Origin: Neotamlana nanhaiensis
GTDB taxonomy: Bacteria; Bacteroidota; Bacteroidia; Flavobacteriales; Flavobacteriaceae
Assembly: GCF_000943555.1 (NCBI RefSeq)
Contig: NZ_JTDV01000005.1
Location: 310,001-374,000 of the forward strand
Length of the DNA stretch: 64,000 nucleotides
Direction: 5' to 3'
How positions within the stretch are numbered: position 1 is the stretch's first letter; each line of letters starts with the position of its first letter. The position numbers were made by a program, and so were the translations under genes. The notes beneath the pieces were generated by a model. That model saw only the letters and a list, made by a program, of their open reading frames with translations. It made no database searches and was not told where the DNA came from. Of the stretch, positions 8,832 to 18,226 are shown piece by piece.

Positions 8832-8839
8832 TAGGTTTG
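8832..8839 (+). promoter_or_regulatory. Candidate -7 promoter box for fumarylacetoacetase
   Basis: TAGGTTTG matches TAnnTTTG and lies 35 nt before the ATG at 8875. The nearest upstream TTTG (8795-8798) is too far away for a standard -33 element. Confidence 0.35.
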
Positions 8840-8874
8840 AATACATATTTACAATTTATTATTATTTTTAAGCT

Positions 8875-10158
8875 ATGCCACTTTCAGCCAACAATCCAGA
8901 TAGAAAGTCGTGGTTACACGTCGATAAAAATTCAGATTTTCCAATTCAAAATATTCCTTTTGGAGTATTTTTAACCCGTGATGACATTATTACTATTGGC
9001 ACGCGAATTGGTGATACGGCTATAGATTTAGGGGCTTTACACCAATTAGGTTATTTTGATGGCATCGCACTAACCGATGATATTTTTCTTCAAGATACTT
9101 TAAACGATTTTATTGCAGATGGCAGAAAAACATGGCGTGCCGTTAGAAACCGAATTGCAGATATTTTCGATGACAATAACGAAAGCTTAAAACAAAACAA
9201 AAAGCATAAAGAAATTGTATTATTTAGGCTCGATGAAATTGAAATGCAACTACCTGTGCAAATTGGCGATTACACCGATTTTTACTCAAGCATAGAGCAC
9301 GCTACCAATGTAGGTACGATGTTTAGAGACCCCGAAAATGCATTATTACCTAACTGGTTGCATATTCCTGTGGGGTATCATGGTAGAAGTTCATCTGTTG
9401 TTCCTAGTGGTATTCCCATCCATCGTCCTCAAGGACAAACGTTACCAGGCGATGCTACCGAACCTATTTTTGGTCCAAGTAAATTAGTTGATTTTGAGCT
9501 TGAAATGGCATTTATTACTACGGCAGCAAACGATTTAGGCGAACCTATCCCCATTGATGAAGCTGAAGAATACATCTTTGGATTAGTTTTACTTAACGAT
9601 TGGAGCGCTCGTGATATTCAAAAATGGGAATACGTGCCTTTGGGGCCATTTTTAGCTAAAAGCTTTGCGTCTTCTATTTCACCATGGATTGTTACACTTG
9701 ATGCTTTAGAGCCTTATAGAGTTGAAAGTCCTAAACCAAAAACAACGCAATTAAAATATTTAAAATACAAAGGCAAAAAAAGCTACGATATTAATTTAGA
9801 AGTTGCTATACAACCGCAAGGTGCTAAAGAAACAGTAGTGAGCAACTCTAACTTTAAATATATGTACTGGAATATGGTACAACAACTCGCGCACCACACA
9901 ATAAATGGTTGCCCAGTAAATTCGGGCGATATGATGGGAAGCGGGACCATTTCTGGCCCTACGCCAGATTCTTACGGCTCGATGTTAGAACTCACTTGGA
10001 AAGGTGAAAACCCAATAAAAATGGCCGACGGCAGCGAACGTAAGTTTATAAATGATAACGATACCGTTATTATGCGAGGTTTTTGTGAAAAGGATGGCAC
10101 TAGAATTGGTTTTGGCGAAGTTTCAACAAAATTACTGCCTGTTTTTAAGAAAAAATAA
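8875..10158 (+). CDS. fahA: Fumarylacetoacetase
   Basis: This enzyme performs the last step of tyrosine and homogentisate breakdown, hydrolysing fumarylacetoacetate to fumarate and acetoacetate. The 427-residue protein has the N-terminal SH3-like domain (FPIQNIPFGVF, about 19-29) and the FAH fold: DYTDFYSS with a metal-binding Asp, YHGRSSSVVPSG around the catalytic His, LVDFELEMAF with metal-binding Glu residues, NDWSARDIQKWEY, and GSGTISGP near the C-terminus. No other homogentisate-pathway gene is adjacent, so it is probably a single-gene unit between its own promoter and a hairpin at 10195. Confidence 0.95.
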   Translation: MPLSANNPDRKSWLHVDKNSDFPIQNIPFGVFLTRDDIITIGTRIGDTAIDLGALHQLGYFDGIALTDDIFLQDTLNDFIADGRKTWRAVRNRIADIFDDNNESLKQNKKHKEIVLFRLDEIEMQLPVQIGDYTDFYSSIEHATNVGTMFRDPENALLPNWLHIPVGYHGRSSSVVPSGIPIHRPQGQTLPGDATEPIFGPSKLVDFELEMAFITTAANDLGEPIPIDEAEEYIFGLVLLNDWSARDIQKWEYVPLGPFLAKSFASSISPWIVTLDALEPYRVESPKPKTTQLKYLKYKGKKSYDINLEVAIQPQGAKETVVSNSNFKYMYWNMVQQLAHHTINGCPVNSGDMMGSGTISGPTPDSYGSMLELTWKGENPIKMADGSERKFINDNDTVIMRGFCEKDGTRIGFGEVSTKLLPVFKKK

Positions 10159-10194
10159 ACCTGTATTCCTACATAAATAAAAATACACACAACA

Positions 10195-10217
10195 AAACCC
10201 TTGTTTTTCAAGGGTTT
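10195..10217 (+). terminator. Intrinsic terminator after fahA
   Basis: AAACCCTTG (10195-10203) pairs perfectly with CAAGGGTTT (10209-10217) around a TTTTT loop, followed by a T-rich stretch. It lies 36 nt downstream of the fumarylacetoacetase stop. Confidence 0.75.
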
Positions 10218-10240
10218 ATTTATTTTGCGTGAATTTTATT

Positions 10241-10248
10241 TAACTTTG
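10241..10248 (+). promoter_or_regulatory. Candidate -7 promoter box for the lipoprotein gene
   Basis: TAACTTTG matches TAnnTTTG, 45 nt before the ATG at 10294 and just after the fahA terminator. A TTTG at 10224-10227 is nearer than the usual -33 spacing. Confidence 0.4.
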
Positions 10249-10293
10249 GCACCACAATTGAATATCCTTACCCAAATTAAAAACTATTAACCT

Positions 10294-11472
10294 ATGAAAA
10301 AACAATTACTTTTTTCAATATCTATAATTTTACTGGTGTCGTGTAGCGCCAAACGTCAAGTAGAACAAGCCGTAAATTCTGGCGATTATGACCATGCCAT
10401 AACCACAGCACTCGATAAATTACGAACCAATAAAGATAAGAAACGTAAATACGATTATGTTTTAATGCTTCAAGATGCTTATAACAAAGTCGTTGAACGC
10501 GATTTAAGCAGTATTAAGCACTTAAAAAAAGACAATAACCCAGAACTATCTCAAAACATTTTCGACTTATATAACAAGTTAAACAACAGACAGGAAGCCA
10601 TAAAACCCATTTTACCATTAACTATAGACGGAAAAAACATTCCTTTTAAATTTAACGATTACAGTAACGATATTATAAAAGCAAAAGCCAAACTTTCGGC
10701 GTTTTTATACGAAAAAGGGTTACGCTTATTAAATTCGGAAGATAAATATGTTGTTCGTGAAGCTTACAATACCTTCAACTATTTAAACGACATCAATCCT
10801 AATTATAATGGAAACACACAAGAATTACTTGCTACGGCTCACGACAAAGGAACCCACTTTGTTTTAGTTAACATAAATAATTTAACACAGCAAATTATAC
10901 CGCAGCAGCTAGAAGCCGATTTATTAAACTTTAACACCTATGGTTTAAATCAATTCTGGACCGTTTATCATGCCAATAAGCTAGAAAACATAACCTATGA
11001 CTTTGCCATGCAGCTTCAATTAAAGCAAATTAATATTTTTCCTGAACGTATTAAAGAACGCGAACTCATTAAAGAAAAAGAAGTCATTGACGGGTACCGC
11101 TATAAAAAAGATGAAAAAGGCAATGTTGAAAAAGATAGTCTTGGAAACGACATTAAAATAGATAAAATAATAACGGTTAAGGCTAGGTACAACGAGTTTA
11201 TTCAAACAAAAGAATCTGAAATTTTAGCCGAAGTTATTTATACCGATTTAAAAACACATCAAACAATTGATAATTTTCCTTTAGATAGCGGCTATATTTT
11301 CGAAAACATTTTTGCACGTTACCGTGGCGATAAACGCGCCCTCGATAAAGAAGAGCTACAACTTACAAATAACCAACGTATCCCGTTCCCTAGCAGCGAA
11401 CAAATGATTTTTGATACTGGTGAAGATTTAAAATTGAAACTAAAAAATATTATAATAAATCAGGAGTTTTAA
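10294..11472 (+). CDS. Lipoprotein of unknown function
   Basis: I do not recognise this 392-residue protein. It starts with a lipoprotein signal peptide (LLVSC, Cys at residue 17) and is therefore a periplasmic or outer-membrane lipoprotein. The first 180 residues look helical with repeat-like spacing (VNSGDYDHAITTALDKL, later EKGLRLLNSEDKYVVREAYNTF), similar to tetratricopeptide-type helices. The second half is more beta-like and contains a charged segment rich in Lys and Glu (about 250-290). Its 3' end overlaps the convergent RluA-family gene by 4 nt. The Cys-Ser-Ala lipobox context gives no surface-export signal. No function is assigned. Confidence 0.7.
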   Translation: MKKQLLFSISIILLVSCSAKRQVEQAVNSGDYDHAITTALDKLRTNKDKKRKYDYVLMLQDAYNKVVERDLSSIKHLKKDNNPELSQNIFDLYNKLNNRQEAIKPILPLTIDGKNIPFKFNDYSNDIIKAKAKLSAFLYEKGLRLLNSEDKYVVREAYNTFNYLNDINPNYNGNTQELLATAHDKGTHFVLVNINNLTQQIIPQQLEADLLNFNTYGLNQFWTVYHANKLENITYDFAMQLQLKQINIFPERIKERELIKEKEVIDGYRYKKDEKGNVEKDSLGNDIKIDKIITVKARYNEFIQTKESEILAEVIYTDLKTHQTIDNFPLDSGYIFENIFARYRGDKRALDKEELQLTNNQRIPFPSSEQMIFDTGEDLKLKLKNIIINQEF

Positions 11473-13154
11473 AAAGAAGCCTTGCAAGTAATGGTCATTC
11501 TTGTTTTACTTACCGGATGTTCAAACTCTAAATATTCGGCATGTAGCATAAGGCGTTCGTCTCGTGTTCCGTATAAATCGTCGCCAACAATAGGAGTATT
11601 TAGTCCGTCGCTGTGCGCCGCATGCACTCGCAATTGATGTGTTCGCCCAGAAATGGGGTAAAAATGAATGCGAGTTCGTCCGTTACTAACATTCACAACT
11701 TTATACTTTGTTTTCGCTGGTTTACCATGTGTATAACAGACCAATTGTTGCGGACGATTATCTAAATCTACACGAAGTGGTAAATTTATTTCACCTTCTG
11801 TTTGCGCGATTTCGCCATTTAAAACGGCCACATAATGCTTTTTAACAGTACGTGTTATAAACTGCTTTTGAAGCTTTTTATGAGTGCGTTCGTTTTTAGC
11901 AATGAGTAAAATACCTGAAGTTGACATATCTAAACGATGTACCAACAATATTTTGTGGTTTGGTAAATAAGCTTGCATTTTAGTTTGCACCGAAGCTAAA
12001 CTAGTTTTTCCTGGCACCGACAAAAATTCGGGCGGTTTGTTTACAAGCAATAAATAATCGTCTTCAAATAAAATTTCAAGCGGTTTCTCGTGTTTTTTCT
12101 CTTCAAGTATGGGGTTTTCTTCAACTATTAAACCTTGCATCATGTGCCCCAAAATAGGTTCACATTTACTACGGCAAGACGGGTAAAACTGCTTGTGTTT
12201 TCGCACTTCCGATTTTGGCGAAGCACCCCACCAAAATTCCGCCATAGCGATAGGTTTCAAGTTACTTTCATAAGCAAACTGAAATAGCTTTGGTGCCGCG
12301 CATTCACCTGCTCCTGCTGGTGGTACTCGCAATGTGGTATTCTCAAAAATATCGAGCAAATCCTTGGTTTCACCAAGCGCATTTAAGAATTTGTATTGCT
12401 GATGAATTTTTTTTTGAAGTGCTGCAGATTTCGATTTTCGGCGTTCTTTAAGAGCCTCTAAACTTGTATTGTATTTTAATAGAGCTGATTTAAACCAAGC
12501 TAATTTTTTTTCGCAACTTACGCGTAATTTTTTTAACTGTATGTTGTATTGAATACTTTCATTTTTAAGTTGTTCCAAAAACGCTTCATACTCTTCTGCT
12601 GATAATTTTTTGGCTTCAGAAATTCTTAATAGTTTACGTTCTGCTTTCTTCTCTTTTATGGTATGTTTTAGCTGCTCTTTTTCAGCTTCATAAGCTTCTA
12701 TAAACTGCTTTAGCTGTTCTTTTAACGCTGTAAATTCTTGCGAAGTTTCAATATGTTCTATCTCGCGGTTTATTTCATTTAGCTCCTGCTCCCCTATTTT
12801 ATAAAATCCGTTAGGATCGAGCGTATCGAAAACCGTAGGCACAAATCCTTGTAAATTATTTGTTTCGGCAAGTTTCCCTGAAAAAGCAGCTAAATAGCCT
12901 AGTTCTCCAGCTTCATTTTTCACCACCATAACCCCAAACATTTTACCAATAACTAAACCTTCAACATTTGGGTTAAGTCCGAAATTATGATTTAAACCCG
13001 CATGTTCTAAATAGCGCTGTAAATTTTCAGCAGCTAAAACACTTAATTCGTGTGGCGTATAATAAAACGGAAAAGTGAATTTTTCTGGTAGTTCGGTTAA
13101 ATTTCCTTGTGGTAACGAATGAAAATAGGAGTCGGTAAAATTAAAATGCTGCAT
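11469..13154 (-). CDS. RluA family pseudouridine synthase with long N-terminal extension
   Basis: The C-terminal ~220 residues are a classic RluA-type pseudouridine synthase: LLLVNKPPEFLSVPG, the catalytic aspartate in LLVHRLDMSTSG (D409), and ISGRTHQLRVHAAH. The enzyme isomerises uridine in rRNA or tRNA. At 561 residues it is about twice the usual length. The extension has a charged coiled-coil region (about 130-270, Glu/Lys/Leu-rich) and a conserved-looking stretch with GAGECAAPKLFQFAY, FWWGASP and CRSKCEP, as in a known long RluA subclass. The RNA target cannot be told from sequence. Its start lies inside the reading frame of the broken cyclotransferase upstream, as if the two were once translationally coupled. 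Confidence 0.85.
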   Translation of the reverse strand: MQHFNFTDSYFHSLPQGNLTELPEKFTFPFYYTPHELSVLAAENLQRYLEHAGLNHNFGLNPNVEGLVIGKMFGVMVVKNEAGELGYLAAFSGKLAETNNLQGFVPTVFDTLDPNGFYKIGEQELNEINREIEHIETSQEFTALKEQLKQFIEAYEAEKEQLKHTIKEKKAERKLLRISEAKKLSAEEYEAFLEQLKNESIQYNIQLKKLRVSCEKKLAWFKSALLKYNTSLEALKERRKSKSAALQKKIHQQYKFLNALGETKDLLDIFENTTLRVPPAGAGECAAPKLFQFAYESNLKPIAMAEFWWGASPKSEVRKHKQFYPSCRSKCEPILGHMMQGLIVEENPILEEKKHEKPLEILFEDDYLLLVNKPPEFLSVPGKTSLASVQTKMQAYLPNHKILLVHRLDMSTSGILLIAKNERTHKKLQKQFITRTVKKHYVAVLNGEIAQTEGEINLPLRVDLDNRPQQLVCYTHGKPAKTKYKVVNVSNGRTRIHFYPISGRTHQLRVHAAHSDGLNTPIVGDDLYGTRDERLMLHAEYLEFEHPVSKTRMTITCKASF

Positions 13155-13548
13155 GGTTTAAAAAGTCGCCAGACAAAGTGCGTGTGGCTTCGTCTATTTT
13201 TTGGTTGTAAAGATACACCCAAGCAGTATAATGGCTACCGTTTTCTAATAATATTCTCGTTTTTTACCTAATAAACAAACTATCTGCTACGTTATTACTA
13301 TCATAGCCTTCATAATCATCTAACTGCTTAAAAACACGTTCTGCGTCTTCAAGTTTCACTAACGTTCCGTAAATTTTATCTGATGCTTTATCACTTAAAA
13401 CAGCTCCAGGAAACCATGAAATTTTGTAAAGTTTTCCATTGCAATACGCTTTACCAAGAGGTGTTGAATTTGCAATTAAAAATTTAGACATGGTATTATT
13501 AGCATTTTGTAATAACGTGCCATAAACAAACAAAAAATTAGAATCCAA
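13141..13548 (-). pseudogene. Gamma-glutamylcyclotransferase-like gene split by an in-frame stop
   Basis: The N-terminal part (13548 down to 13264, 94 residues) shows the AIG2/GGCT-fold hallmarks FVYGTLLQ near residue 7 and LDDYEGY with the candidate catalytic Glu. Translation stops at TAA (13266-13264) after FIR. In the same frame the next codons read KTRILLENGS, then TAWVYLYNQ, then LSGDFL, and stop at 13141. These are the expected C-terminal strands of the family, so the gene appears whole apart from one stop codon. A single base change from CAA, GAA or AAA would explain it. The restored frame would overlap the RluA gene start by 14 nt. A sequencing error, or a functional 94-residue protein, remains possible. 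Confidence 0.75.
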
Positions 13549-13558
13549 TTTGTTTCCT

Positions 13559-13948
13559 TTAAATAAATTGAGATAAGTTTAAATCGTTTATAGCGCCATG
13601 ACTTTCATGAGCAACAGCGATACCATTTTTAATGACCAGTAATTGTGGCGATTCGTGCATAACCTGGAACTTGTACCCTACTTCGTTTGAAACCTCTCTA
13701 AACTTCAGTAAATCTAAATAATACAGGTCGGCTTCGGTTTCGGTGAAACTGTAAGTATTTGTAAATCCTTTTAATACCATTCTACTAATACCACATCGGG
13801 TAGAATGCTTAAAAATGATTTGCGTTTTAGTTTTCGATTTTTCTGCAATTAAATCCAGTTGTTGCAAGTCACTTAAAGGAATCCATGGTAATACGCTTTC
13901 CTCTTTTTCTTCATTATTTCCGCCAAATATTTTATTAAATAATCCCAT
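13559..13948 (-). CDS. ytxJ: Bacillithiol system redox-active protein YtxJ
   Basis: This 129-residue thioredoxin-fold protein belongs to the YtxJ family, proposed to act as a monothiol bacilliredoxin that removes bacillithiol from proteins. Visible features are the short N-terminal segment GLFNKIFGG, the strand-plus-active-site segment IIFKHSTRCGISRMVL with a single cysteine where thioredoxins have CxxC, and the cis-proline region ESPQLLVI. Its presence suggests the host uses bacillithiol, as many Bacteroidota do. It is followed after 10 nt by the broken cyclotransferase on the same strand. Confidence 0.88.
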   Translation of the reverse strand: MGLFNKIFGGNNEEKEESVLPWIPLSDLQQLDLIAEKSKTKTQIIFKHSTRCGISRMVLKGFTNTYSFTETEADLYYLDLLKFREVSNEVGYKFQVMHESPQLLVIKNGIAVAHESHGAINDLNLSQFI

Positions 13949-14007
13949 CGTATGCTTTTAATTATATCAGTCATAAAAACTAAAATTCCTTACAAAAATC
14001 AAAAAAA

Positions 14008-14035
14008 TAAGGTAGAAACCGAAATTTCTACCTTA
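14008..14035 (-). terminator. Intrinsic terminator after the T9SS gene
   Basis: TAAGGTAGAAA (14008-14018) pairs perfectly over 11 bp with TTTCTACCTTA (14025-14035), loop of 6 nt. On the minus strand the stem is followed by a run of seven T. It lies 25 nt after the stop of the T9SS protein gene. Confidence 0.85.
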
Positions 14036-14059
14036 AATAATATACGAAGTAACTTTTTA

Positions 14060-14755
14060 TTAATTCACCACTACTTTTCTTATAAATGCTTTGTTATTAG
14101 TAGTTTCTACTTTAAGTAAATAAATTCCTTTTGCTAAATTCGAGACATTAATATCTTGATTTTTTATATCGACTTTTACCAATTTACCAAGTACAGAATA
14201 CAATGCAATTTGTTTAATACTAACACTATTGGACCTCACATAAACTATTTTTTGAGCCGGATTAGGGTAAATTTGAATAGCAGTATTTAAATCATTTACA
14301 TCTTCGTTGCTTAATGTAACATCATCTTGTACACTGCCAGTTAATATGCCATTACCTTCTGCTAGTTGCCCACCGCAATTACCCGTAGCATCAACCCAAT
14401 TTCCTAAATTTAAACTGGGCGGATTTGGTGAAGCAGCCGTGTTATTATAATAAACCACCACGGCATCAGAAAAATCAATATTATTTTGAAATAATAAAAT
14501 TTCCCAGCGTGTTTGTGTATCATTCCAAGCCATTCTAAATTCACAAACACCAGCAGCACAAGATTGATCGCCAGAAATAGGATTGGATTGATAAAAATTT
14601 CTGCCCGAAGCATCGGTACCTTCTAATGTTAAATTATACTCGTTTGGCGCACTGGTTGTAAAGGAGTCTGAACAACCAAAAAAGGTAATTTGGGCAAACG
14701 CTCCGCAAGTAAAACCCAACAATGCCATAAAAAAAATGAGGTATTTTTTTTTCAT
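14060..14755 (-). CDS. T9SS type A sorting domain-containing protein
   Basis: This 231-residue secreted protein has a Sec signal peptide (FMALLGFTCGAFAQ) and ends in a type A sorting domain: IQIYPNPAQKIVYV, IALYSVLGKLVKVD, LAKGIYLLKVET and FIRKVVVN. The N-terminal domain of about 130 residues contains several cysteines and the phrase SCAAGVCEFRMAWND, suggesting a small disulfide-bonded beta domain. It resembles nothing I can name. It follows the tail-collar-like gene after 18 nt on the same strand, so the two are almost surely co-transcribed and may be secreted together. The end is marked by a strong terminator. Confidence 0.82.
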   Translation of the reverse strand: MKKKYLIFFMALLGFTCGAFAQITFFGCSDSFTTSAPNEYNLTLEGTDASGRNFYQSNPISGDQSCAAGVCEFRMAWNDTQTRWEILLFQNNIDFSDAVVVYYNNTAASPNPPSLNLGNWVDATGNCGGQLAEGNGILTGSVQDDVTLSNEDVNDLNTAIQIYPNPAQKIVYVRSNSVSIKQIALYSVLGKLVKVDIKNQDINVSNLAKGIYLLKVETTNNKAFIRKVVVN

Positions 14756-14773
14756 AATATTATGTTTTTACAA

Positions 14774-15355
14774 TTAAGGTCGGGTAGGAAAAGTACCAGC
14801 CGTACAAATTATATAGTGCATCCCTAATGAAGGTTGAGTAACATTAAAGGCTTCACTATTTCCTGTAGTTCCAATCATGGAATTATTCATAGTAGTGTTT
14901 GCCGAAGTAGAATATTCGTTATCAAAACTATTAGTATGCCCCAAAACATTACCTGTAGGATCTGGGCTTGTACCTGCACTTGTTGATGCATTTACAGTAT
15001 GGCTATGAGCAGGTAGATTACTTACAGTAAGCGATGCTGTTTCGGTGCCAAAAGTTTGCCCCTGAGCCCTTGAAGATAAACCAGCACCTTGACCTACACC
15101 TACAGGCACTCTTCCACGCAAATCGGGTAACATAAAATTTGTTGTTCCATTACCACCATAAATGGTTCCTAAAATAGAGAACAACGCTTCGTTACCATTT
15201 ATTGGCAATGCTTGTCCGTTACAAAATGCCCAGTTTCTTGGAGCAAAATTACCTGCAAACAGGCGTACTTCTCCAATAAATCCATCTTGAGAAAATGAAA
15301 CTATTGTACTTAGAAACGTAATAATAAATAAGAATTTGTTAAGTTTTGTCTTCAT
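14774..15355 (-). CDS. Secreted tail fiber (phage tail collar domain, MdpB-like) protein
   Basis: This 193-residue protein matches the short microcystin-dependent-protein/tail-collar family: FIGEVRLFAGNFAPRNWAFC, GQALPINGNEALFSILGTIYGG, FMLPDLRGRVPVG, LPAHSHTV, and the C-terminal signature QPSLGMHYIICTAG. Family members come from phage tails and from non-phage surface clusters. Here it has an added Sec signal peptide (FLSTIVSFSQ) and no phage genes around it; instead the next gene encodes a T9SS-secreted protein 18 nt away. I infer a domesticated, exported surface protein. Its partner and function are unknown. The gene is divergent from clpB. Confidence 0.85.
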   Translation of the reverse strand: MKTKLNKFLFIITFLSTIVSFSQDGFIGEVRLFAGNFAPRNWAFCNGQALPINGNEALFSILGTIYGGNGTTNFMLPDLRGRVPVGVGQGAGLSSRAQGQTFGTETASLTVSNLPAHSHTVNASTSAGTSPDPTGNVLGHTNSFDNEYSTSANTTMNNSMIGTTGNSEAFNVTQPSLGMHYIICTAGTFPTRP

Positions 15356-15436
15356 AATTAGTGTGGTTTGTAGTTGTTTCCCTTAAAATTAATCAATATT
15401 TTATTATTAACATAATTTAATTTCTCAAAACCAATC

Positions 15437-15481
15437 AGACAAATTGACATTAAAAACAAAGAAAAAACCGTCATTTTGTCT
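15437..15481. promoter_or_regulatory. Imperfect inverted repeat upstream of clpB
   Basis: AGACAAATTGAC (15437-15448) and GTCATTTTGTCT (15470-15481) are complementary at 11 of 12 positions, with a 21-nt spacer, about 90 bp before clpB. The placement suits a regulator site for heat-shock control, but no regulator is identified. Confidence 0.35.
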
Positions 15482-15569
15482 TCCTAAATATATTGGTAAG
15501 ATAATTGACTTATAGCTATGAAAAAGAAAATTATAATCCGCGTAAAGCGACATTAAAAATTTAAAACCT

Positions 15570-18176
15570 ATGAACTTTAATAATTATACCATAAAATCGC
15601 AAGAAGCCATACAGCAGGGGCAGCAAATTGCGCAGGGTTTTGGGCATCAGCAAATAGAAAACGAACACCTGTTTAAAGGTGTTTTAGAGGTGGACGAAAA
15701 TGTCCTACCATTTATATTGAAAAAACTGAACGTAAATATTTCCATTTTACAGCAAGCTTTAGATAAACAATTGGAAAGTTATTCTAAAGTTGCAGGTGGA
15801 GAGCTTATGTTATCGCGAGAAGCTGGAAAAAGCTTAACTGAAGCATCGGTAATCGCTAAAAAGATGAAAGATGATTTCGTATCTATCGAGCACCTCATTC
15901 TAGCCATTTTTAAATCGAAAAGTAAAATTTCGCAAATGCTAAAGGATCAAGGTGTAACCGAAAATCATTTAAAATTAGCTATTGAAGAACTTCGTAAAGG
16001 TGAAAACGTAACGTCGCAAAGTCAAGAAAACACTTATAATTCGTTAGCTAAATACGCAAAAAATTTAAATCAGTTAGCCAAAGACGGCAAATTAGATCCG
16101 GTAATTGGTCGCGATGAAGAAATTCGACGCATACTTCAAATTTTATCTCGTAGAACCAAAAATAACCCCATTTTAGTTGGCGAACCTGGTACTGGTAAAA
16201 CCGCTATTGCCGAAGGTTTAGCACACCGAATTATTGATGGCGACGTCCCTGAAAACCTTAAGGAAAAACAAATTTTTGCCTTAGATATGGGTGCACTTAT
16301 TGCGGGCGCTAAATATAAAGGTGAGTTTGAGGAGCGTTTAAAATCGGTTATAAAAGAAGTGACCACAAGCAACGGCGACATCGTGTTGTTTATTGATGAA
16401 ATACACACGCTTGTTGGCGCTGGTGGCGGACAAGGCGCTATGGATGCGGCCAACATTTTAAAACCTCCTTTAGCGCGTGGCGAACTTAGAGCCATTGGTG
16501 CAACTACTTTAGATGAATACCAAAAGTATTTTGAAAAAGACAAAGCTCTAGAGCGTCGTTTTCAAAAAGTAACGGTTGACGAACCCGATACCGAAAGCGC
16601 CATTTCGATACTTCGTGGTATTAAAGAAAAATACGAAACACACCATAAAGTACGCATTAAAGATGAAGCCATTATTGGTGCGGTAGAGTTATCAACCCGA
16701 TATATTACCAACCGTTATTTACCAGATAAGGCCATCGATTTAATGGATGAAGCTGCCTCTAAATTACGCATGGAAATCAATTCGAAACCTGAAGAATTAG
16801 ATGTTCTAGACCGCAAAATAATGCAGCTTGAAATTGAAATTGAAGCTATAAAGCGTGAAAAAGATGAAGCGAAATTAAAATCGTTACGAAGTGATTTAGC
16901 TAATTTAAAAGAGCAACGCAATGAAATTAATGCCAAATGGAAAAGTGAAAAAGAAGTCGTTGACAACATACAAAACACAAAACAAGATATTGAAAACTAC
17001 AAACTGGAAGCCGAAAAAGCAGAACGCGATGGTGATTATGGTAAAGTAGCTGAATTACGCTACGGAAAAATAAAAGAAGCTCAAGAACAACTTGAAGTCT
17101 ACCAAAAACAATTGCAAGCACAGGCCGAAAATTCGTTAATTAAGGAAGAAGTGACTTATGATGATATCGCCGAAGTGGTTGCAAAATGGACCGGTATTCC
17201 TGTTACTAAAATGCTGCAAAGTGAACGCGAAAAGCTATTAAATCTTGAAAAGGAATTACACAAGCGCGTTGTGGGGCAAGAGGAAGCTATTGAAGCCGTA
17301 AGCGATGCGGTGCGCCGTAGTCGTGCTGGTTTACAAAATCCGCAAAAACCAATTGGAACCTTCTTATTTTTAGGAACCACTGGTGTTGGTAAAACGGAGT
17401 TAGCAAAAGCTTTAGCTGAATACTTATTTGATGATGAAAATGCCATGACCAGAATTGATATGAGCGAATATCAAGAACGTCATGCGGTAAGCCGATTAGT
17501 GGGTGCACCTCCGGGATACGTTGGTTATGATGAAGGCGGACAATTAACGGAAGCTGTTCGTAGAAAACCATATTCTGTAGTGTTGCTAGATGAAATTGAA
17601 AAAGCACATCCAGATACGTTTAATATCCTGTTACAAGTGCTTGACGAAGGCCATTTAACCGATAACAAAGGTCGTGTAGCCGATTTTAAAAACACCATTA
17701 TCATCATGACTTCAAACATAGGAAGCCATATTATACAAGAGCGTTTTGAAGCAACAAAAGATATCGATTCGGCCATTGAAGCTGCAAAAGTTGATGTTTT
17801 AGGTTTACTAAAACAAAGCGTACGCCCTGAGTTTTTAAACCGTATAGACGATACCATAATGTTCACGCCGCTAAGTGCAAAAAACATTAAAGATATTGTT
17901 GGCTTACAATTAAAAAGCCTTACAAAAATGATTGCAAATCAAGGCATTACGTTTGACGCTACCGAAGAAGCTGTTAATTACCTAGCAATAAAAGGCTACA
18001 ATCCCGAGTATGGCGCACGTCCTGTAAAACGTGTTATTCAAAAGGAAGTATTAAATGCTTTAAGTAAAGAAATTTTAGCAGGTAAAGTAACAACAGATAG
18101 TATCATTTTACTCGATGCTTTTGATGATAAACTAGTTTTTAGAAATCAAGGCGATTTAGTAGCTCAAAACGCTTAA
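15570..18176 (+). CDS. clpB: ATP-dependent chaperone ClpB
   Basis: ClpB is the hexameric AAA+ disaggregase that works with DnaK to rescue aggregated proteins. The 868 residues show the whole family plan: Clp N-domain repeats (about 1-145), first AAA+ module with Walker A GEPGTGKT (204-211) and Walker [14 protein letters not shown], the long coiled-coil middle domain (about 400-540, Glu/Lys-rich), and second AAA+ module with Walker A GTTGVGKT (602-609), the pore-loop motif [13 protein letters not shown], and the C-terminal domain. It is a single-gene unit. An inverted repeat upstream may be its heat-shock control site. Confidence 0.97.
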   Translation: MNFNNYTIKSQEAIQQGQQIAQGFGHQQIENEHLFKGVLEVDENVLPFILKKLNVNISILQQALDKQLESYSKVAGGELMLSREAGKSLTEASVIAKKMKDDFVSIEHLILAIFKSKSKISQMLKDQGVTENHLKLAIEELRKGENVTSQSQENTYNSLAKYAKNLNQLAKDGKLDPVIGRDEEIRRILQILSRRTKNNPILVGEPGTGKTAIAEGLAHRIIDGDVPENLKEKQIFALDMGALIAGAKYKGEFEERLKSVIKEVTTSNGDIVLFIDEIHTLVGAGGGQGAMDAANILKPPLARGELRAIGATTLDEYQKYFEKDKALERRFQKVTVDEPDTESAISILRGIKEKYETHHKVRIKDEAIIGAVELSTRYITNRYLPDKAIDLMDEAASKLRMEINSKPEELDVLDRKIMQLEIEIEAIKREKDEAKLKSLRSDLANLKEQRNEINAKWKSEKEVVDNIQNTKQDIENYKLEAEKAERDGDYGKVAELRYGKIKEAQEQLEVYQKQLQAQAENSLIKEEVTYDDIAEVVAKWTGIPVTKMLQSEREKLLNLEKELHKRVVGQEEAIEAVSDAVRRSRAGLQNPQKPIGTFLFLGTTGVGKTELAKALAEYLFDDENAMTRIDMSEYQERHAVSRLVGAPPGYVGYDEGGQLTEAVRRKPYSVVLLDEIEKAHPDTFNILLQVLDEGHLTDNKGRVADFKNTIIIMTSNIGSHIIQERFEATKDIDSAIEAAKVDVLGLLKQSVRPEFLNRIDDTIMFTPLSAKNIKDIVGLQLKSLTKMIANQGITFDATEEAVNYLAIKGYNPEYGARPVKRVIQKEVLNALSKEILAGKVTTDSIILLDAFDDKLVFRNQGDLVAQNA

Positions 18177-18226
18177 AACCCATATAAGAGATGAATAAAG
18201 CTTAAACTTTTCGATAAAACGCACCT

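Noticed and set aside
14410-14613. Second minus-strand frame inside the T9SS protein gene
   Set aside because: Overlaps a gene with clear signal peptide and sorting domain in another frame; no support of its own.
14774-15355. Prophage remnant suggested by the tail-collar domain
   Set aside because: No integrase, capsid, terminase or other tail gene nearby, and the protein carries a Sec signal peptide.
16136-17887. Several minus-strand open frames over clpB
   Set aside because: These are antisense shadows of a highly conserved chaperone gene.
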